A stretch of DNA of 30,717 nucleotides, from contig NC_049980.1 of the NCBI RefSeq assembly GCF_000003815.2, positions 34,603,059 to 34,633,775 on the forward strand. The letters run 5' to 3'. The position numbers and the translations under genes were made by a program. Source of the stretch: Branchiostoma floridae. Lineage: Eukaryota; Chordata; Leptocardii; Amphioxiformes; Branchiostomatidae. Under the pieces are notes generated by a model. It was not told the DNA's origin and did no database searches. It worked only from the letters and a program-made list of their open reading frames with translations. Position 1 is the first letter of the stretch. Each line of letters begins with the position of its first letter. Below are positions 1-9,469 of this stretch, piece after piece.

Positions 1-764
1 GTCTGTCACCTGTAGATTTACCAACTTGAAGGTCGTGTCACCTGTAGATTTGCCTGCTGCCACCTAATGTACATGTATTACCGGTCTCCTGTGAACAACA
101 TCAAAGTGTCAGCATAGATCGGAGGGTCCCTGCATATACTAGTCAAGGCTGAAAATTCATGTTTTAACCTGGACGTGCTGTTGTTCTGATATTATGGTGG
201 CAGATAGGTTGTGATTTGAGGAGGAAATTGTGTAGGTTTGGCCCCTAGCAGCTTGCTCTGGAACCGCAGGGCTGTTTTGTCAAAAACTTCCGAGGTGAAG
301 AACCGAAGAAAGGAACGACAGATTTCCATTATATTTTGTATGCAGTTAGCTTAGACAGATGCATGTACAGAATGAAGTGCAAATTTTGAAAAGTAGGATT
401 TTGGGAATGGTGTCAAAATTTAAGTGTGCAGAACAAATTTTGCTTGCACAACCTACAATAAAAAGGTGCACAGCTGCAATGTTGGGTGCACAAAAGTGGT
501 ATGCACCCAGTGTTTTGCCCCTGTCTTTGGCAGTCTTTGTGTCCCTGTGTGATGGATGAAGTGGGCTTGTATAACTCCAGGCAGTTATAACTAGCTACTG
601 AAACACTCCCAGAGGAGCATGCTTGTATAACCCCAGGTAGTTAACTTGAGCTACTGACTCCTTGTTGAGTAGGGATTGTACTGCACAGCTTCTGTGTACC
701 CACTGTACACCTTACTGTACATTCATCTACTTACTGTACATTCATCTACTTTTCATCTATCGAC
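1..764. other. Non-coding flank with short direct repeats
   Basis: No convincing exon is visible. A 15-base block (GTCACCTGTAGATTT) occurs at 5-19 and again at 37-51. A phrase about CTTGTATAAC..CCAGG is duplicated at roughly 567-590 and 624-645, and TTACTGTACATTCATCTAC occurs twice back to back at about 713-750. The segment at about 478-515 (TTGGGTGCACAA then ATGCACCCAG) resembles a segment near 28276-28312, so it is probably a dispersed repeat. The small open frame at 359-559 overlaps this repeat and has no coding character I can defend. Confidence 0.5.
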
Positions 765-1086
765 CAGGGCTCGAAATACCACCTGCATATGCAGGTTAGT
801 GCAGGTATAATTGGATCTGTGCAGGTATTTCTGGTGTCTACCTGCACCTAACCTGCACTGGTCCATGTACTGGGTTTTGTACATAAATGTCCTGGCTATA
901 ATAATGTAGGTGTATATGGATTGTTATTAGCTGCAAAAAATAGCAATGGTTCCTGAACAATTTTAATATGATCCATACTTCCTAAATTCAGAGTGGTGCA
1001 TATAAAATTTGTCTGGAGTGGTGCAGGTAGTTTTCAATGTTACCTGCACCAGTGCAGGTATGCAGAAAAAAGTATTTCGAGCCCTG
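765..1086 (-). mobile_element. Family A hAT-like non-autonomous element, copy 1
   Basis: A 322-base element bounded by 15-base perfect terminal inverted repeats, CAGGGCTCGAAATAC at the left and GTATTTCGAGCCCTG at the right. It contains many subterminal CCTGCAC / GTGCAGG motifs in both orientations, typical of transposase-binding repeats in small DNA transposons. It has no transposase frame. It lies in the opposite orientation to the copies at 4556 and 18357. Termini beginning CAGGG are typical of the hAT superfamily (family knowledge). No target-site duplication is visible at this copy. Confidence 0.85.
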
Positions 1087-3023
1087 TACTGTATACAATC
1101 ATGACTTTGTACATGAGTAGCTAGGATATTAACATCCTGGATTATAGAAAGAGACCTTGAATAATTTACCTGAAGGGAGACTGTCAATTCAGAAATCCTG
1201 CCTCATATATAAGCCTCAGCGATATTGGGTCCAGAAAAGATTCATCAATATCTGCATGTATTTTGGAAATAGGTCAGATAAAATTGCCCTGTGGCACATC
1301 TCAGCCAAGCACGTGGTCCAAGTGATATGCAAAATTTATGTTGTTTTCTTCCAGGTTGTACATGGTATATCGTCATCTGTCATCACTTCTTTGGATACTT
1401 TAACAATTGTTATACATGTAATTTTGTCTTCAAACTCGATTGTGTTGTTTTAACATTACACAGAGTTGTGTTGACAGAGTATATAATAGCAGAGACATGG
1501 CATCAACTTAACATGACTACATGACATTGTCATATTGTGGATCTTTGACCAGACCTAACTGAGGTCAATGCCAACTGCCATTGTACCAGTGATTTTTCAT
1601 TTTAAACAGTATCAGTGTTGAATGAAGCCTGTTTGGCTCCAGGAGATACCAGAGCACAGGTTTTTAGCCAGGCATGCGTCAACGCATCATCTGGACGCAC
1701 TTTTCTTAGAATAACAAGAAATTTGATGCCCCTGGACGCCCTTACACTGGGAGAGAATCCTATGACAAGCATGAAAACAAGGTCATCTGTGGTCACAGTC
1801 TTCTACTGTGACCTCTGTAACAGTATTTTTGCTCCCCAGGATACCTTAGAATGCACTATTTAAACTTAAAATCATCCAAAACTCTGCACCATGGAAGGTG
1901 GATGCCTCTGGACCCCCCAACAATGGTCACTTACCGCGACTCACCAATAAATTTGGACTCCCTATTGTAAAATCCTAGCTAAAAGCCTGCCAGAGCACAT
2001 AAATGTGTGATGATAATGGCCTGTATTTATGTATTTATTACGTATGTGGACCATTTAGGCCACAAAATGTTCATGCTTCCCCTTCAGTAGTTCATGCACA
2101 TGTACAGCAGTGGTACATGTATGTGTGCAAGTCCCCACATATGCATGCGAATGTGTCAACAGAAATAGACGTTCTGCCCGGTACATAACCACTTTTACCT
2201 GCTTGTTTTGAGCTTGTCGTAGAAACTTGATACAGTGTTGATGGAGATAAATAGGTTGTTCTATTTTAGACTTCACTATAATTTTTGCGAGGGTCTGCAT
2301 GGGGAATGGGGGGTCCTGACAACGCTTTACACTTGTCTGATGAGTTAAGAAAATGCTTAAATCAAGGAACGCAGAATTGGGTCGCCTTGATGATAAATAT
2401 GTGGAAATAAAGATATGTATACTGGATATTACTACTACAGTAACTACTACTAGTTATGATCTTTCCCACAGATTAGAGAAAAACAAAGTAGGCTGCCTAG
2501 TATGCCCTATAGAAAAGGTTAATATAGTTGATACATATAGTAGTAAGTAGTGTGCTACATTATAACAGAAGGTGCATGCTTTAAAAGGACTGGGTAGTGT
2601 CATCATACATATTAGCTTTTTCTAAACTCCAAGCAGTGAGCAGCACATTACATTTCCTATAGTATGATCATATGGCACAGAGTGTTTATTTTGATGCAAA
2701 TTTTAGGTGACCCAAAATGTGACCAAAACCAGGTTGGGAGGGTCAGATGTCAGCTGGACAGCAGGGGACAGTGCAAAAAAAGTTAGAGTGATGTCAAAAT
2801 TAAGTTAGCTCACTGAAGAGGAGCTAGTCACCATATATTAACAGAGAAGACAGATGCTATGACACGTACATTATTTACAGGCTCATGGCACCAGGGAAAT
2901 TGATCTAGTCCTTTTAGACATGGTCAAGTGCAATGGCTAAACATCCCATAATAAGGACTGCAGCCCTTTCTAGTATCCTGCCTGTGGAGTGAGCAACAGC
3001 CAGGATTCCAGCTCCCTTTTCAG
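1087..3023. other. Non-coding stretch, no gene seen
   Basis: AT-rich sequence with scattered short open frames in all phases and no splice-bounded, codon-biased segment. The pair of opposite-strand frames near 1602-1863 are mirror shadows of each other. I see no transposon ends, tRNA-like boxes or clear tandem array here. It is probably 5' flank or intron of the gene whose coding start is proposed at 3084. Confidence 0.4.
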
Positions 3024-3263
3024 TTCAGAAGTAGGGCTGCAGACTGCCGAACTACGTGATAGGGCTGCTTATAATTGACAGCTATGTACCGAGGTGTAGA
3101 GGAGGAGGATGGATCCCTGGAACAGGAACAGTCAGTGTCGGAAGTGACAGATACGTCGCCACCGTGCAGCTTAACGCAGCGTAAATCCATTCACAAACTG
3201 TACACAGCGCTTCAGGACCTGTCTGGAACCCTCACACACAACGCAGAGCTGCTCATCCTGAAG
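3024..3263 (+). CDS. Putative exon 1 with start codon, unidentified protein
   Basis: Coding would begin at the ATG at 3084 and run 60 codons to 3263, where AAG is followed by GTATTA, a usable though weak splice donor at a codon boundary (phase 0). An in-frame TAA just upstream supports this ATG as the start. A good acceptor (pyrimidine-rich run ending CCCTTTTCAG at 3023) suggests that 3024-3083 is 5' UTR in the same exon. The peptide opens acidic (MYRGVEEEDGSLEQEQ), then becomes a likely helix containing KSIHKLYTALQDLSG. Codon choice and helical periodicity look protein-like, unlike the surrounding frames. I cannot name the family. It could join the 5221-5364 exon directly, since both are phase 0. 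No signal peptide or membrane segment is seen. Confidence 0.5.
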
Positions 3264-3296
3264 GTATTACTCACTGTCTAGGTAGATCATAAAAAG

Positions 3297-3508
3297 TTTG
3301 GTTTGGTTTGGTTTTAATTACAATCTTCATTAGTGACTGACACGTCAGTATTCTTCCTGGAGTCTGGGTGAATGATACTCATGTCGTGGAAAGTCGTGTA
3401 AAGTGCCTTTCCCAAGGGCACACGATCGGTGACACGGCAGCTTTCAAACTCAGGACCTTTTGGGCCTGAGCCCAAGTCGCGCTGCCGATTGTGCCACGCG
3501 ATCTCACA
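3297..3508 (-). mobile_element. tRNA-derived SINE
   Basis: Read on the minus strand, this has a tRNA-like head with an A-box-like TGGCACAATCGGCAGC (plus 3481-3496) and a degenerate B box GAGTTTGAAAG (plus 3441-3451). A body containing a small hairpin, GTGCCCTTGGGAAAGGCAC, follows. The 3' end is an AACC-rich simple tail, seen on the plus strand as TTTGGTTTGGTTTGG at about 3297-3313. The box spacing and the simple-repeat tail are those of a tRNA-derived SINE rather than a functional tRNA, since no cloverleaf 3' half is kept. It sits just inside the proposed first intron. Confidence 0.65.
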
Positions 3509-3547
3509 CATCATATATAGTCAAGAAATGTTTTTAGTTACTAATAG

Positions 3548-3828
3548 TTAAAGTCCTTCCTGCACCAGATGGTGCATAGGGTGGTGCCCCTCTCTGCTTC
3601 AGTAGCCCTGGGCCACACAACTTTGTGCAATGACTCACTACAGCAGGGGACTAGTCCACTGGTAGTGGTGTGTGTTCAACTCCCATACTCTTTCCCGAAT
3701 GCTGAGTGCTAAGCAGAGAAAACAGCATGTACCATTTTTAAAGTCTTTAGTATGACTAAGCCTGGGATTGAATTCCCGACCTACCGAATGCAAGTCGTAC
3801 CACTATACCCACTTGGCCATTGCACCGG
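3548..3828 (-). mobile_element. tRNA-derived SINE, second family, copy 1
   Basis: On the minus strand it begins CCGGTGCAATGGCCAAGTGG, with an A-box TGGCCAAGTGGG (plus 3808-3819) and a mutated B box within 3764-3777. The same element occurs in the same orientation at 17482-17740 with a better preserved B box. The two copies align end to end over about 260-280 bases, which defines both boundaries. Confidence 0.8.
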
Positions 3829-4555
3829 ATAGATAATAGTTCTTGGCATGAAGTTTAAAGTCACAGATGAAAGGTTTAAGAATTTAGATGCTACCTGAAA
3901 TGTCAGACAGTTTCCCAAATCCATCCAGTGTTGCTTGTGAGTAACTTACATGTATATGTGTACATTTTGTGTCTTATAAATGGGATCTCTGATTTTTGTT
4001 GACATAATTCTAGCTGCCATGGATTTTAACCTAAATGTTTCAGTTTGAAGATGATGTACTGAGGATGCCCCTTCTGTATGCTTCACTGTTGAAAAGTTGT
4101 TCCATTTTGAAAGGATCTGGGAGTGAAGTCACTAGAATGTAATGTTAAACAATGACCCAATATCTACTACAGCTCAGAAGATATTACTAGTAGTACTACA
4201 AGACAGTTATTTGTTGTTTTCACATTAGTAGTTGAGGCATAGCCTATAGCTTCATATATAATGATTGTATTACCAACAACTGCAGTTTGGTAACAAACTG
4301 CTAGAGGGTGCTGATAGATAGAAGGGCATTGTGTGATATGCTTTGGATTTACTAGTAGCCAGGACATTATATGCTAGTAGTTGATAGGTTCAACTCAAGT
4401 AGAGGCTTCAAGGAACAGACATGAATTAATCATGACAGTTACTGTACCAAGTTGTACTACCAAGTTGAACATTATACATGGCCAGTCTTAGCAGCTTAGT
4501 AACCAGAGCTTAGCTCTACTACATGGAACTCGATGTACAGCTGACAATGACACAT
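3829..4555. other. Intronic stretch, no gene seen
   Basis: Between the SINE and the second family A element I see only AT-rich sequence with short frames in all phases. There are several CTAGTAG/TAGTACT-like runs near 4180-4380 but no regular array. Confidence 0.35.
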
Positions 4556-4878
4556 CAGGGCTCGAAATACTTTTTTCTGCATGCCTGCACTGGTGCAGGT
4601 TACATTGAAAATTACCTGCACCAGACAAATTTTACCTGCACCACTCTGAATTTAGGAAATATGGATCATGTTGAAATTGTTCAGGAACCACTATTTTTTT
4701 TGTGGTAAAGTCAATGCAGCTGGTAACAATCCATATACACCTACATCATAGGACATCTATGTATAAAACCCAGTACATGGACCAGTGCAGGTTAGGTGCA
4801 GGTGGACATCAGAAATACCTGCACAGCTCCAAATTTGCCTGCACTAACCTGCATATGCAGCTGGTATTTCGAGCCCGG
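4556..4878 (+). mobile_element. Family A hAT-like non-autonomous element, copy 2
   Basis: A 323-base copy of the element at 765, in opposite orientation, starting CAGGGCTCGAAATAC and ending GTATTTCGAGCCCGG (one change in the terminal CCCTG). It is flanked on both sides by CACAT, a candidate 5-base target-site duplication at 4551-4555 and 4879-4883. It carries the same dense CCTGCAC motifs at both ends. The short open frames at 4523-4708 and 4702-5031 lie across this element and are not genes. Confidence 0.87.
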
Positions 4879-5220
4879 CACATGAATCCCTATCCTACAA
4901 CTTTTCTCCAGCCAGATTGCCCCAGCGCCTACCATAACAAGGCTGACCTCCCCGGCTTGTCGCGCCCAATTTGCCCCTCCGTCCCGCCAACTATCGACAG
5001 GATGCAGCGTTATTGCTTAGCCTGCACGTAGCAGGGGTCCCTGGGGACAGCACTCCAATCACTTGATTGGATTAACTGTCAGGCTGATACACCAGGGTCC
5101 CTGCATTGCGCAATCAACCTGCAACATCGTGCATGCTTCAGCCTGTACAGTCATGGTTTAACGTGACTGTGTTGTCAGAAGCTATCAGTTTGTTTTGTGT
5201 TACTCTGTCTTTAATGTGAG
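4879..5220. other. Intronic stretch before exon 2
   Basis: There is no second element here. Short palindromic blocks occur around GGGGTCCCTGGGG (about 5034-5046) and AGGGTCCCTGC (about 5095-5105). The stretch ends with a pyrimidine-rich run (TTGTTTTGTGTTACTCTGTC) that could serve as the tract for an acceptor at the GAG ending at 5220. Confidence 0.3.
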
Positions 5221-5364
5221 GACCTGGTATATACATGTGTGATGCTAGCCTGGGAACCCAGGACCCTGAGGGTGGTGGAGGAGCACCCACCTGGCCACAC
5301 GCTGAGCACGCCCAGTTCCGGCTACCACTCCAGGAACGAGCTCCACTGGGACCTGGCCGACAAG
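5221..5364 (+). CDS. Putative internal exon 2, unidentified protein
   Basis: The reading frame is open from 5215, after a TAA at 5212, through 5364, where GACAAG is followed by GTAGCC, a plausible donor at a codon boundary. With an acceptor at 5220 (AG preceded by a long pyrimidine-rich run) the exon is 144 bases, 48 codons, phase 0 at both ends, and joins in frame to the 3084-3263 exon. An alternative TAG acceptor at about 5247 would change the phase. The core peptide includes AWEPRTLRVVEEHPPGH and later SGYHSRNELHWDLADK. Third positions are strongly G/C (CTG, GTG, GAG, CAC, AGC, TAC), unlike the flanking AT-rich DNA, which is the main evidence for coding. I do not recognise the family. Confidence 0.5.
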
Positions 5365-5656
5365 GTAGCCTCACCCAGGAACGGTTGTTCCACCGCCTTT
5401 AAGACTAACACACCAGTTTTGTAGGTACAAGCATGTGAGCCGTACTGTAACAGTGTAAGGTTTGATCCACTCACACCAGGACCTTTAACTCTTTTAGACA
5501 AGTGTTGTGGGTTCTTCAACGTCCTCAAAGAAGTGTGGCTGTCCTCAAACATGGGGCATCTTGCTTTAGTCCCATCCAAGAGAACGCCACTAGCCAAAGC
5601 TGCATGTACATGTACTAGGTACTCCTTTTCACAGATGAAGTAGAGATAGGAAATCA
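5365..5656. other. Start of a long intron
   Basis: After the donor at 5365 the frame runs to a stop near 5424 with no further coding character. The opposite-strand frame at 5322-5657 overlaps exon 2 antisense and is a shadow. No repeat is seen before the element at 5657. Confidence 0.3.
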
Positions 5657-5763
5657 TAAGGGGCAGGTCCAGGTTCAGATCCAGACCTGGACCTGGTCTT
5701 TTGGACCTGGACTGTAATTTCTGTACCTAAATGTTAGTCCCTGGGATCTGGTACCCACCCCTA
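5657..5763. mobile_element. Short deletion derivative of the 12519 element
   Basis: About 107 bases, beginning TAAGGGGCAGGTCC and ending GGTACCCACCCCTA, with repeated GGTCCAGGT/ACCTGGACC motifs between. The right end and the GGTCC/GACCTG motifs match the larger inverted-repeat element at 12519-12960. It is therefore probably an internally deleted relative. Confidence 0.55.
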
Positions 5764-6333
5764 TTCTCAGTCAAGAATCCAGAGCACAGATATCAGCTAT
5801 AATGGTCATCGCTTATACCCGACATTGCTTCTTATAATATTGGCTGGTTACAGGTGCCAACTATCAATTCAGAGTAAGGCTCTGGTTCAGGCATTGTTCC
5901 AACGAGCCATTGCTTCACATCAAGAATAATGACCATCAAATGCAGTTGGACCTCAGCCTATCGTATCATCCAGGATTCTCGGTATCATTTCCACAGTGAC
6001 AGTCTGTGGCACTGTTCCGAATACATTTTATCACACCAGTGAACCTCAAAGGCAGATGAACCTCTATCAATTGCAGTTTGATAATCCTCTTTGGCACTCC
6101 AGTTCTGCCAAATTCTGCTCTGCTCTAGTAGTTTTTGTACAGTCAAATGGAGCTACGTACAGACTTGCACCTTCATACCAGGCTGACATGCAAGCCAGAA
6201 GTGGATCACATTTATTCATGCTGTTTAAATAATTCAACAACATCTTGGCTTCCTTGGCACAACATTCATACATGTAGCAGAGCAGACTTTGACCTGAGCA
6301 AACTCACATCCAAGTCCTCAATCACAGCTATTC
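5764..6333. other. Intronic stretch, no gene seen
   Basis: Overlapping short frames on both strands (for example 5996-6273) are mutual shadows without splice context. I see no tandem repeat or transposon end between 5764 and the foldback arm near 6334. Confidence 0.3.
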
Positions 6334-6823
6334 TAATCTCCAAGCAGATCAAACGGTGGCAAGCCAGTATCTCAGGGTTGCAGCCAGCACCCGTCCTTCG
6401 GTCCTTTGACGGAATTTTGCAGCTGGGGACGGAAAAAAATTTTGCCCATTCTGTCCTCTGTGGCGGACAAAAATCGATATGTAAATATATAAAAAAAACA
6501 GATGTCATTAACAGCTTAATCTACCAGCAAGATTTACACCTCAAATGCAGGAAATAGCATTTCAGGTGGTCTAGATTTTTAAAAAATTCCAGAAGAGCAT
6601 TCCCCCGGACCTCCTTGGCTCGGAGCGACGTCTCGTGCCTTGGGCACTTATAGGATTCAAAATCAAGGGGACAGAAAATGTTTTCAGGCTGGCTACAACC
6701 CTGCTGAGTATCTAAAACAAAGGGCCAACCAGTATCCCGAGTCCTGCAGACTCTGGTGGCCTGTTGCAATTTGATCCCTTTGATACTGCTTTGCCACCAT
6801 TTGATCTGCTTGGAGATTTATAA
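6334..6823. mobile_element. Foldback element interrupted by a hAT-like element
   Basis: Left arm at about 6334-6370 and right arm at about 6784-6823 are inverted copies of TCTCCAAGCAGATCAAA followed by GGTGGCAA and CAGTATC. The element at 6373-6703 lies immediately inside the left arm. Without that insert the outer element would be about 160 bases long. A GGCCAACCAGTATCC phrase near 6722 echoes the arm sequence. Confidence 0.6.
6373..6703. mobile_element. hAT-like non-autonomous element (family D)
   Basis: A 331-base element with terminal inverted repeats CAGGGTTGCAGCCAGC and GCTGGCTACAACCCTG, 15 of 16 positions complementary. The left flank is CAGTATCT and the right flank is CTGAGTATCT, consistent with an 8-base target duplication carrying a two-base insertion. 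No transposase frame. Internal subterminal motifs include GTCCTTCGGTCC and GGGGACGGAAAAAA. Confidence 0.8.
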
Positions 6824-6862
6824 TGTCTTAAGATTCAGCCACACCTTCTTTCTCACCTGTGA

Positions 6863-7156
6863 GTTGTGCAACCATTTGTATGCTCAAATACTTGTGGAAA
6901 ACGTACCTTCCTGTACCGAGCAATTATGCTCTGGAACTCATTGCCATCTGACATTAAGTCACTGTGTACACTGTATAGTTTTAAACAAGCCATCTCAAAC
7001 ATTGTTACCTAGACCTTTGACCTCTAGACACTGTGCTTTTTTGTAAATAGTATTTTTTTAAATGTATGGTCTATAGTCATGTTGATTGTTTGAACCTTGG
7101 AAGATTAGCCCCAAAGGGCTAAAAGGTTTCTTAATCAACAACAATAAACAACAATA
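6863..7156 (+). pseudogene. LINE 3' end with reverse-transcriptase C-terminus
   Basis: An uninterrupted 49-codon frame from 6863 to the TAG at 7010-7012 contains RTFLYRAIMLWNSLPSDIK and then YSFKQAISNI. The R-TF-YRA---WNSLP---- block followed by a SFK helix is the usual C-terminus of non-LTR retrotransposon polymerases (CR1/jockey-like). A short 3' UTR follows with a hairpin TTAGCCCCAAAGGGCTAA (about 7107-7124) and a CAACAATAAACAACAATACA tail (about 7136-7156). It is a 5'-truncated insertion of the kind made by target-primed reverse transcription. The upstream polymerase domains are absent. Confidence 0.85.
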
Positions 7157-7413
7157 CAATTCAATCTCTACAACTGGATAAAAAACGGATATTTACTTCC
7201 GGACGTTTCGAGTGACATCCATCACTCTTCTTCAGCGTCACTAGAATGAACTAGCAGAACAAATCCATACAGGTACAGCTAACTAGGAAAACTGGTTTAA
7301 TAGCCACTAAATCATTAGGATAATATGCAAAAAGTGATGGATGTCACTCGAAATGTCCGGAAGTAAATTTTTTTTATCCGTTTTTTATCCAGTTGTAGAG
7401 ATTGAATTGTATT
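7149..7413. mobile_element. Penelope-like fragment in inverted-repeat arrangement
   Basis: Left arm about 7149-7226 and right arm about 7333-7413 are inverted copies roughly 75 bases long, sharing CAATTCAATCTCTACAACTG, ACGGAT, TTTACTTCCGGAC and GAGTGACATCCATCACT. The phrase CGGACGTTTCGAGTGAC followed by CTCTTCTTCAGCG is the type of sequence found in the repeat ends of Penelope-like elements (family knowledge, assigned from memory of that motif). The loop of about 106 bases shows no coding. The left arm directly abuts the LINE tail. Confidence 0.55.
7201..7240 (-). ncRNA. Hammerhead-like ribozyme core
   Basis: On the minus strand: CTGAAGA (fits CUGANGA), one extra A, a 6-bp stem GAGTGA/TCACTC closed by TGGATG, then GAAA and CGTCC. 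These are the conserved core pieces of a hammerhead with a very short ACGU stem III, as reported for Penelope-like elements. Only the first two pairs of stem I (CG/CG) are evident and there is an additional base before stem II, so activity is uncertain. The matching arm at 7331-7370 keeps the stem II hairpin and GAAA but lacks CUGANGA. Confidence 0.35.
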
Positions 7414-7939
7414 TGAATATTGCTTACCTGGATCATCCAACCTTCATAAACAAACCATTTGTATGCATTTCACATTGTGCAGAGCAGGCAGGTTAGTGTC
7501 CCATCGATACTCACAACAGAGCAGACATACATGTACCTGACTATGCTAAAATCCAGTGTAGACTCTACTTCATTTATTCCACGTCTTTAGGGAAATACTA
7601 AGGCCAAGGCCACCTATCACACCTTTCATGTTACATGCAATAAACATATATTCAGTCTTTGACTTAATATCTACAGGCACAGCTTGCTTATTGTGTATGA
7701 TGAGTGGCTCTATGCTGTACATGCATTCCTGGCTGCTAAACCATTAGCCAAAAGGCCAAAGGCTTTTTCTGGCATGTTTTCCATCAATATGTCCAACATC
7801 ATTTTCTTTTCTAGATATCTGAGAGATATAGAGAAACCACCAGTCTTATATAGTACATTGTATGTCTTACCTGTAAGGTCTGCATACACAATGTACTTTA
7901 CAACATTACAGGGACATACTCTGAGATTTGAGTAGACAA
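7414..7939. other. Intronic stretch, no gene seen
   Basis: The frames at 7684-7935 (+) and 7710-8003 (-) overlap antiparallel and neither shows splice sites or codon bias. A small inverted pair, TAGCCAAAAGGCCAAAGGCT, occurs near 7746-7765. No array starts before about 7940. Confidence 0.3.
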
Positions 7940-8360
7940 AAATGCAGGATATTGTTGCTAATAGTAGACTGTCAAGTATAGTTAGTATCCAGTATTTGAT
8001 CATAATGCTGCGGGGTCCCTGACACAGGTGGGTAGCAGTCAGCTATTCCCCCACTCAATTTTCTAGTGGCTCTGTCCAGCAGATATATCTCTTAGTCTAA
8101 TCGCTTTTGATACAATTTATCATTCTGTTGTTCCCAGTGTCAATACAGTTAGATACACTTTTAGATTGTTGCTAGTAGTAGACTTGATTTTAATGCCCTG
8201 TGGGTCCCTGACTTCGGTGGGCAGTAGTCTGCAAATCTCCCCCCCCCCCCCTCATTGTAGAGTGGCTCTGTCCAGCAGATATGTCTCTTTGTCTTGTTAC
8301 TCACTATCCAATTCATCGTGCTGTTGTTCCTAATCTCATGACAGTTGAATATACTTTTAC
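7940..8360 (+). repeat. Imperfect tandem pair, about 207-bp unit
   Basis: Two diverged units sharing, in order, ATTGTTGCTA.TAGTAGACT, GGGTCCCTGAC, GTGG(C)CTCTGTCCAGCAGATAT, GTCT..TTAC/TCGC, and GTTGTTCC. Unit 1 spans about 7950-8157 and unit 2 about 8161-8362. The second contains a run of 13-14 C at about 8240-8252. Confidence 0.65.
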
Positions 8361-8419
8361 ACTGATGTAGTAAGTACATGTCTTGTTTTGAAGGCACTGA
8401 GCCATGTGCTGCCTTCCTA

Positions 8420-9235
8420 TACGATAACACTGTATAGGTGAAGGTCTTGGTGTTCATTTTTGTCAGGATTTGGTATATATGCTTTTATAGATAGATTGCA
8501 GATGTCATGACTTGAATTTGGCAGACCATTAGGTGCCACTGTCCTGCAGGCAAACACTTTGTAGGTGGTGGAGGTGAAGGTCTTGGAGTTCAGTTTTTGC
8601 AGGATTAGGTATGCTTGTACATAGATGTAGATGTTGTTGCTCTGTCCTGCAGGTTAACACTGTAGGTTGAGGGGGTGAGGGTTTTCCCATCAGTTCTTGC
8701 CGGGATTAGATATGCTTGAGTGTACAGTCATGTACATGTCATGGCTTGATGGCATTGAAACTGCCAGGTGCCTCTATCATGCGGACTAACTCTAGATGAG
8801 GGTCTTTCTTTCTGTTATTCCCAAGTTCTTGCCAGGATTAGAAATGCTTGTACATAGATGTACAATGAAGATGTACGTTGCTATGGGACACAACCCAAAT
8901 GTCGGGGATCTGTAGNNNNNNNNNNNNNNNNNNNNNNNNNNNNNNNNNNNNNNNNNNNNNNNNNNNNNNNNNNNNNNNNNNNNNNNNNNNNNNNNNNNNN
9001 NNNNNNNNNNNNNNNCGCACCGACGAGTATCCTGTAGATCTCAATGCTCACTGTTGTCTTGATTTTAGACATTATGATGTCACGACGATGTAATGTGCAT
9101 TAATTGTGATGCATAACGTTGATGTAAGTCTTTATGGTATTGAGACCACCATTGATGCCTCTATCCTGTGGGTTAACACTGTGTAGGTTGAATAGATGAA
9201 GGTCTTCTATTCCAGTGTGGTTTGTTTAAGGTAAG
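8420..9235 (+). repeat. Degenerate tandem array spanning the assembly gap
   Basis: A unit containing GTGAAGGTCTTGG, TTCTTGCCAGGATTAG and TATGCTTGTACATAGATGTA recurs, with CAGGATT-type landmarks at 8464, 8600, 8700 and 8833 (spacing 136, 100, 133). More unit sequence lies right of the gap near 9150-9215 (TCCTG.GGGTTAACACTGT.TAGGTTGA). The unknown bases fall inside the array, so its copy number is not known. Confidence 0.65.
8916..9015. other. Assembly gap (100 N)
   Basis: Exactly 100 unknown bases, the usual placeholder for a gap of unknown length. It sits within a tandem repeat, a likely reason for the break. The open frames translated through it are artefacts. Confidence 0.99.
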
Positions 9236-9469
9236 ATTGATGACCAGGCCAGCAGAAGGCACCCAGGCGTATCAGACAGCTTCCGTGGGTAAGACTTCTG
9301 CCTGCTGTACCTGGGGCGGGCTTACAGGGCCATTAGCAAACTGTCATGATTCCTCAGGAACTGTAACTCCCTTTGCAACAGTACAAATCTGTTCGGATAT
9401 GCAGCTTGTACTGTTTTGTGTTTAGTACAAACCTGCATGGTGTGGTACACCTTAAGGCAGTTTACCGGG

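Noticed and set aside
5322-5657. 111-codon minus-strand frame
   Set aside because: Half of it is antisense to the better supported exon 2, whose codon bias produces a long opposite-strand frame.
8838-9093. Three frames crossing the unknown bases
   Set aside because: They consist largely of undetermined residues across the assembly gap.
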